From contig CAJNBY010000022.1 in assembly GCA_905221125.1 (NCBI GenBank), positions 1 through 23,182 of the forward strand: 23,182 nucleotides of DNA, in the 5' to 3' direction. A program made the position numbers and the translations under genes. Shown here one piece after another: positions 17,355 through 23,182 of this stretch (positions are counted from its first letter, which is position 1; each line of letters begins with the position of its first letter). The notes beneath the pieces are model-generated. The model was not told the DNA's origin, ran no database searches, and saw nothing but the letters and a program-made list of their open reading frames with translations. The DNA is from a bacterium. Its GTDB lineage: Bacteria; Bacillota; Bacilli; Lactobacillales; Streptococcaceae.

Positions 17355-17357
17355 AAA

Positions 17358-18062
17358 TTAGAAAAGTGAGAATACAAGCACGGCCAAGGCTGCACCGATA
17401 ACAGGTCCCACAACAGGAATCCAAGCGTAAGACCAATCTCCGTCTCCTTTGTTTGGAATTGGCAAGATACTGTGCATGATACGAGGCCCAAGGTCACGCG
17501 CAGGGTTCAAGGCATAGCCTGTTGTCCCACCAAGTGATAGACCGATACCGACAATCAAAGTTCCCACTGCAAAGGTTCCGATACCTGCCTGAAAATCGTA
17601 CAGCCCTAAAGCAAAGATTGTCAATACCAAAACAAAGGTGCCAAGGATTTCACTGATCAAGTTAGAAACTGTATCCTTGATGGCTGGACCAGTACTGAAG
17701 GTTGCGAGGATATTGCCTGCATTTTCTTCTACCTCATAATGCGGTTTGAATTGCAACCAAACCAAAATCTGACCGAGCATAGCCCCTGCGAACTGAGCTA
17801 GGATGTATGGAAAAACGGATGCCCAAGGCAAACCACCTTTTAAGGCTACACCAATGGTCACAGCTGGGTTTAAATGAGCTGGACTGAGCTTGCCAGATAC
17901 AAAGACCGCAACCGCAACGGCAATCCCCCAACCCATAGTAATCACAATCCAACCTGAACTGTTGCTCTTAGTTTTTGGAAGAACCACACCTGCAACAACA
18001 CCATTTCCTAGAAGAATCAGGATTAAAGTCCCCAAAAATTCTCCAAATAATTCATTCATCAT
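17358..18062 (-). CDS. glpF: Glycerol uptake facilitator GlpF
   Basis: A 234-residue aquaglyceroporin with six membrane helices and both half-helix NPA motifs: NPA at 65-67 and NPARD at 186-190. The Asp after the second NPA-R is the mark of glycerol-conducting channels. The frame is open 18 codons further, but GGAG 8 nt before the ATG at 18062 sets the start and the usual length. It is the last gene of glpK-glpO-glpF, separated from glpO by 69 bp that hold a hairpin. Confidence 0.95.
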   Translation of the reverse strand: MMNELFGEFLGTLILILLGNGVVAGVVLPKTKSNSSGWIVITMGWGIAVAVAVFVSGKLSPAHLNPAVTIGVALKGGLPWASVFPYILAQFAGAMLGQILVWLQFKPHYEVEENAGNILATFSTGPAIKDTVSNLISEILGTFVLVLTIFALGLYDFQAGIGTFAVGTLIVGIGLSLGGTTGYALNPARDLGPRIMHSILPIPNKGDGDWSYAWIPVVGPVIGAALAVLVFSLF

Positions 18063-18083
18063 CTTTCTGTCTCCATTAAAAAG

Positions 18084-18121
18084 AAGGGGTGGGCGACAAG
18101 GAATGCTGCCCTCCACCTCTT
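18084..18121 (-). other. Stem-loop in the glpO-glpF gap
   Basis: The arms aaggggtgg (18084-18092) and ccacctctt (18113-18121) form a 9-bp stem with one G-U pair. On the minus strand it is followed by CTTTTTAA. It may be a partial terminator or an RNA-processing site that lowers glpF expression. Confidence 0.5.
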
Positions 18122-18131
18122 TTCCTTTTTC

Positions 18132-19958
18132 TTAATTTTTTAATTCTGCTAAATCGTTGTTAGCAAGAGCTGATTCGACATCCGCACGGTAGGCTGCTTT
18201 TTCTTCTTCTGACCAATCATAGAATCGTCCCATTTCATCCAAAACTGGCTCAACGATGCTATCCAAACTATCACGCATAAAGAGCATGTGGTTGGTACGA
18301 CGAAGGAGGAAGTCAACTGGGCTAAGAGCCAACTCATTGCGCATTGCATAGTGAAGAGACAAGGTATCTGCCAAGCTGAGTCCTGGCGCTTGTTCCAAGC
18401 TGTGAGCAAGGGCAAAGACCTTCGGTGCATTTGAACCATAAAGATTTGCCAGATAGTGAGCTTCCTTGCTATCCAAACCACGTGACACTCCAAGTTGCGC
18501 AAAGGCTTCGATTTCTGAGTCCACATTTGCTGGGTTCAATTCTCCACCTGAAACAGGATAAGTCTTAGAATTGATAAGTTTAAAGCTACGGTCAAATTCG
18601 GATTTGAGGATATCAACCACGCGCTCCATAGCTCCTTCAGCCATCTTACGGTAGTCTGTGATTTTACCACCAGCAAGGGTCAAAAGGCCATTATCATCAC
18701 GGTCCAAGCTAGAACCACGTGAAACTGCAGATGGATCCAAATGTTTCTCAGATGTGCTGCTTTCAAGCTTGCTAACAGCAGATTCAACATCTTCACGCGT
18801 TTTTTCTTTCGATAGATAAGCTTCGACAGTCGCAATCAAGTTATTGAAGCTTTCATCGCTAATGGTTCCGTTGTTTCCACCATTGTAGTCAGAAGCGCTA
18901 TTGCCTGCGATCAATGGACGAAGACCTGCCCAGCTGCTTTCGATATCATCAATGGTGATGTTGGCTTCTGGGAAGCGGTTGTTGACAATGCCAAGCAGAT
19001 AATCTACATCTTCCTGCGTCACTTTTGGATGTTCCAAATCACCTGTGTAGTCAGTATCAGTTGTACCAAAGTAAGTCTTGTTTTCACGTGGGAGAACAAA
19101 AACCATACGCCCATCACCCAAACCTGTGTCAAAGTAAACTGGCTGTGAAACCTTGATTTTGCTTGAATCCACTACCAAGTGAACTCCCTTAGTTGGACGC
19201 ATTTGTGAGAATTGTGTTCCCTTATTAGACAAATTACGCACCTTGTCGCTCCAAGGACCTGTTGTGTTGATAACCAGACGGGCCTTGATTTCAAAGACTT
19301 GGTCTGTCAACAAATCACGAGCTACGACACCTGTAATCTTGCCACTTTCGTCAAAGAGGAAGCCTTCTGCCTTAACATGGTTGGCAATGAGAGCACCATC
19401 TTGGTTGGCACGTTTGATATTTTCAATCACAAGACGCGCATCGTTGTTACGGAAGTCAAGGTAAACCCCACCTCCTACCAAACCTTCTTTCTTCAAGTTT
19501 GGCTGGCGTTCCAAGACTTCTTCCTTGCTCAAGACCTTGTTAGCAGCTGGTGTATTGTTAACACCTGCCAAAAGGTCATACAAATCCATGGCTACTTTCA
19601 GACGGAAGAGGCTAAAGGTCGCTCCATCCTCATCGTAAACTGGTAAAAGCATTGGGTCTGGTTTTGGAATGTGTGGAGCGATTTGTTGAACTACAGCACG
19701 TTCAGAAACCGTATCTGACACCACTTCTACATCGAATTGTTTGAGGTAACGAAGACCTCCGTGTACCAATTTGGTTGAACGACTTGATGTCCCTTCTGCG
19801 AAGTCCTGCATTTCAATCAAACCAGTCTCAAGACCACTAGCTGCTGCCTGCAAGGCTACACCAGCCCCTGTGATTCCTCCACCGATAATCAAGAGGTCCA
19901 GGGTACGTTCTTGCATTTTTTTAATTGATAATTCACGTGTTTTCTTTGAAAATTCCAT
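18132..19958 (-). CDS. glpO: Alpha-glycerophosphate oxidase GlpO
   Basis: A 608-residue FAD enzyme that oxidises glycerol-3-phosphate to dihydroxyacetone phosphate and makes hydrogen peroxide from oxygen. The FAD-binding GGGITGAG lies at residues 26-33; EGTSSRSTKLVHGGLRYL is the typical GlpD/GlpO segment. The length and an insert in the middle fit the streptococcal oxidase and not the shorter quinone-linked GlpD. It starts 41 bp after glpK; the ribosome site before the ATG is weak (GAAAGTG). Confidence 0.96.
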   Translation of the reverse strand: MEFSKKTRELSIKKMQERTLDLLIIGGGITGAGVALQAAASGLETGLIEMQDFAEGTSSRSTKLVHGGLRYLKQFDVEVVSDTVSERAVVQQIAPHIPKPDPMLLPVYDEDGATFSLFRLKVAMDLYDLLAGVNNTPAANKVLSKEEVLERQPNLKKEGLVGGGVYLDFRNNDARLVIENIKRANQDGALIANHVKAEGFLFDESGKITGVVARDLLTDQVFEIKARLVINTTGPWSDKVRNLSNKGTQFSQMRPTKGVHLVVDSSKIKVSQPVYFDTGLGDGRMVFVLPRENKTYFGTTDTDYTGDLEHPKVTQEDVDYLLGIVNNRFPEANITIDDIESSWAGLRPLIAGNSASDYNGGNNGTISDESFNNLIATVEAYLSKEKTREDVESAVSKLESSTSEKHLDPSAVSRGSSLDRDDNGLLTLAGGKITDYRKMAEGAMERVVDILKSEFDRSFKLINSKTYPVSGGELNPANVDSEIEAFAQLGVSRGLDSKEAHYLANLYGSNAPKVFALAHSLEQAPGLSLADTLSLHYAMRNELALSPVDFLLRRTNHMLFMRDSLDSIVEPVLDEMGRFYDWSEEEKAAYRADVESALANNDLAELKN

Positions 19959-19999
19959 ATTTACACACTTTCTAATTAAGTCGCTTTATTCTTCCAGTA

Positions 20000-21586
<1,587 letters not shown>

Positions 21587-21686
21587 TTATCAACTTTTTT
21601 TAATTTTTAAAAAAATGTGAGGAGATTGTGTGAATTTCACAAAAATGATGAATGATTTACAGTCGAAAAGGACTTTTCTTCTACAA

Positions 21687-21732
21687 GAAAAAAAACGCAT
21701 AATATTAGGGAACAAAATCCTTGATATTATGC
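21687..21732 (-). terminator. Terminator of the LPXTG surface-protein gene; palindrome related to the dispersed repeat
   Basis: The arms gcataatattaggg (21697-21710) and ccttgatattatgc (21719-21732) pair over 14 positions with two wobble pairs; the minus transcript then has a long U run. Its arm sequence resembles the palindrome at 12661-12701. Confidence 0.75.
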
Positions 21733-21784
21733 ATTGCATTATGAAAATGGAGAAGACAAAGGCTGTCCTCTCCAAATATCAGTT

Positions 21785-21812
21785 TTTTATCAACCCACTA
21801 TAGTTGATAAAA
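21785..21812. other. Hairpin just after the LPXTG gene stop
   Basis: ttatcaac (21787-21794) and gttgataa (21803-21810) form a stem that A/T pairs extend to about 10-11 bp. There is no separate U run, so it may protect the RNA 3' end or add to the terminator downstream. Confidence 0.45.
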
Positions 21813-21823
21813 ATTTATAGAAA

Positions 21824-23182
21824 TTAGTTTTTGCGTTTAGCAAATGGAAGGGCACCAAGGAGTAATCCTAGGAATCCTAATGATGCAATTGCAACATTAT
21901 CTTTTCCACCAGTATTTGGAAGTTCTTTCTTATCTTCTGATTTTGCAGCTGGTGCTTGATAAGTATTATCTTGGCTAGTACCTGCTACTGCTGGAGCTGC
22001 CGTTGCTGGGGCTTCAGCTGCTGGTGTAGCTGGTGTTTCACCTGGTGCTGGCATTGGATGCGCTGGAGTAGCTGGAGCTGGTGTTTCACCTGTTGGTGCA
22101 GCTGGAGCTACTGGTGTACCAGGTGCTGGTCTACCAGGTGCTGGTCTACCAGGTGTTGGGTAGTTATTAGCTACTTTTTTATAATAATTAGTAATAATAC
22201 CATCTTTTTCTTCAGATGTTACAAATGTATAACCTGCAATTGGTTTACCTTTGAAGTTACCTGCTTCGGCCTCCAAAATGTCAACATTAGAATCAATATC
22301 AACATAGCGTGTAACTTCTAGAACTTTTTTGTCAGCTTGTTGATCTAAAACTTCAGATTTGTTTCCTGCTAAGATTGCTAAAGCTTCTTCTAAATCAGCT
22401 AAACGGTTTTTTAATCCTTCTTTATAGTAATCTTCAACGCCTTCATTTTCTTCAGCGTCTTTGATTTCCTCTTTAACTTTATCGATTTCATCTAAGATTT
22501 TATTTTCTTCTGTTGGTTCTAATCTCTTAAGTTTTCCGTCTAGTTCAGCTTCAGCTTTTTCTAATTCAGCTTTCTTAGCTTCTAATTTTTCTTTAGCTGC
22601 AGTAACATAGTCAACTGCATCTGAATTATTTTCATTGTCAGCTACTAATTTTTCTAAGTCAGCTACTTCTTTTTCTAAATCAGCTACTTTATTTTGAAGT
22701 GCTTCGATTGCAGCATCTTCAGAAGGTGTTTCTTCAGCTGGTTTACCTGGAGTTGGAGTTTCTTCAGCTGGTTTATTTGGAGCTGGAGTTTCTTCAGCCG
22801 GTTTACTTGGAGCTGGAGTTTCTTCAGCTGGTTTACTTGGAGCTGGAGTTTCTTCAGCTGGTTTATTTGGAGCTGGAGTTTCTTCAGCTGGTTTACTTGG
22901 AGCTGGAGTTTCTTCAGCTGGTTTACTTGGAGCTGGAGTTTCTTCAGCTGGTTTACTTGGAGCTGGAGTTTCTTCAGCTGGTTTACTTGGAGCTGGAGTT
23001 TCTTCAGCTGGTTTATTTGGAGCTGGAGTTTCTTCAGCTGGTTTATTTGGAGCTGGAGTTTCTTCAGCTGGTTTATTTGGAGCTGGAGTTTCTTCAGCTG
23101 GTTTATTTGGAGCTGGAGTTTCTTCAGCTGGTTTATTTGGAGCTGGAGTTTCTTCAGCTGGTTTACTTGGAGCTGGAGTTTC
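21824..23182 (-). CDS. PspA/PspC-like LPXTG surface protein, C-terminal part, runs off right edge
   Basis: The last 452 residues are visible. Order from the edge: at least 14 ten-residue units [12 protein letters not shown]; a coiled coil of about 130 residues ([35 protein letters not shown]) strongly like the helical part of PspA/PspC; a small domain (about 50 residues, [15 protein letters not shown] to NYYKKV); a second Pro/Ala-rich stretch ([13 protein letters not shown]); and a sortase signal LPNTG (21908-21922), a hydrophobic helix and AKRKN. It lacks choline-binding repeats. Its place next to glpK is that of pspC/cbpA in pneumococcus, so this is likely an LPXTG (Hic-type) relative; Hic binds factor H, but that activity cannot be read here. 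Confidence 0.85.
   Translation of the reverse strand, partial: ETPAPSKPAEETPAPNKPAEETPAPNKPAEETPAPNKPAEETPAPNKPAEETPAPNKPAEETPAPSKPAEETPAPSKPAEETPAPSKPAEETPAPSKPAEETPAPNKPAEETPAPSKPAEETPAPSKPAEETPAPNKPAEETPTPGKPAEETPSEDAAIEALQNKVADLEKEVADLEKLVADNENNSDAVDYVTAAKEKLEAKKAELEKAEAELDGKLKRLEPTEENKILDEIDKVKEEIKDAEENEGVEDYYKEGLKNRLADLEEALAILAGNKSEVLDQQADKKVLEVTRYVDIDSNVDILEAEAGNFKGKPIAGYTFVTSEEKDGIITNYYKKVANNYPTPGRPAPGRPAPGTPVAPAAPTGETPAPATPAHPMPAPGETPATPAAEAPATAAPAVAGTSQDNTYQAPAAKSEDKKELPNTGGKDNVAIASLGFLGLLLGALPFAKRKN
22741..23182 (-). repeat. 30-bp tandem repeats, at least 14 full copies
   Basis: Perfectly phased 30-bp units from 22741 to the edge. The first unit is slightly different (PGK); the rest differ almost only at one base that switches Asn and Ser. 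Starting at 22741 the order is G N S S N S S S S N N N N N S. The array is cut by the window edge. Confidence 0.95.

Noticed and set aside
19212..19646. 144-codon plus-strand frame opposite glpO
   Set aside because: It is antisense to a conserved FAD enzyme and has no recognisable domain.
21956..22321. Cys/Trp-rich 121-codon plus-strand frame opposite the LPXTG gene
   Set aside because: The odd composition (Cys-Trp-Ser repeats) is simply the reverse complement of Pro/Ala-rich repeat codons.
22741..23182. Regular 30-bp repeats as a CRISPR array
   Set aside because: Units are contiguous with no spacers and encode PAEETPAP units in frame in a surface protein.

Overview
The window comes from a Streptococcus of the mitis/pneumoniae group. 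The signs are pneumococcal-type BOX elements (including the BOXA core), an AdcA/AdcR/Dlt/GlpKOF gene set that matches remembered pneumococcal sequences almost residue for residue, a YSIRK-type signal peptide, LPXTG anchors and AT-rich spacers. S. pneumoniae, S. mitis and S. pseudopneumoniae cannot be told apart by eye. In the pneumococcal reference layout, as I remember it, a fucose operon follows the SPFH gene; here that place holds a phosphatase lipoprotein and a small toxin locus.

Layout. (1) 1-1223: N-terminal part of an M26 zinc metalloprotease (IgA1 protease/ZmpB type) running off the left edge, minus strand. (2) 1394-2431: SPFH/Band 7 membrane protein followed by a BOX element and a terminator. 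(3) 2645-3664: lipoprotein HAD phosphatase, the only large plus-strand gene. (4) 3765-4094: a compact type I toxin-antitoxin locus of the Fst/par kind. It has a 32-residue membrane toxin, a convergent antisense RNA of about 60 nt, a shared terminator and matching direct repeats. (5) 4155-7917: BOX element, then the zinc-uptake operon adcRCBA with its AdcR operator. (6) 7967-12566: dltXABCD, D-alanylation of teichoic acids, with its promoter and a possible CiaR box. (7) 12661-17086: an AT-rich accessory cassette with MFS exporter, ABC exporter, a small interrupted reading frame and an Rgg regulator, all minus strand, plus a divergent 23-residue SHP-type pheromone gene. (8) 17109-21584: terminator, BOX element and the glycerol operon glpK-glpO-glpF with a cre site. 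(9) 21687-23182: C-terminal part of a PspA/PspC-like LPXTG surface protein with at least 14 copies of a 30-bp proline-rich repeat, running off the right edge.

How the parts work together. The core genes form a cell-envelope and metal-homeostasis block: zinc import, D-alanyl teichoic acids and glycerol/glycerol-3-phosphate metabolism. Surface virulence-type proteins flank the block on both sides. The two least ordinary parts are both built from genes too short for routine calling. One is the par-like toxin locus. The other is the Rgg/SHP quorum-sensing cassette, whose pheromone ends in KGKIIIVVG and which probably controls two exporters and a short, now interrupted, peptide or membrane-protein gene.
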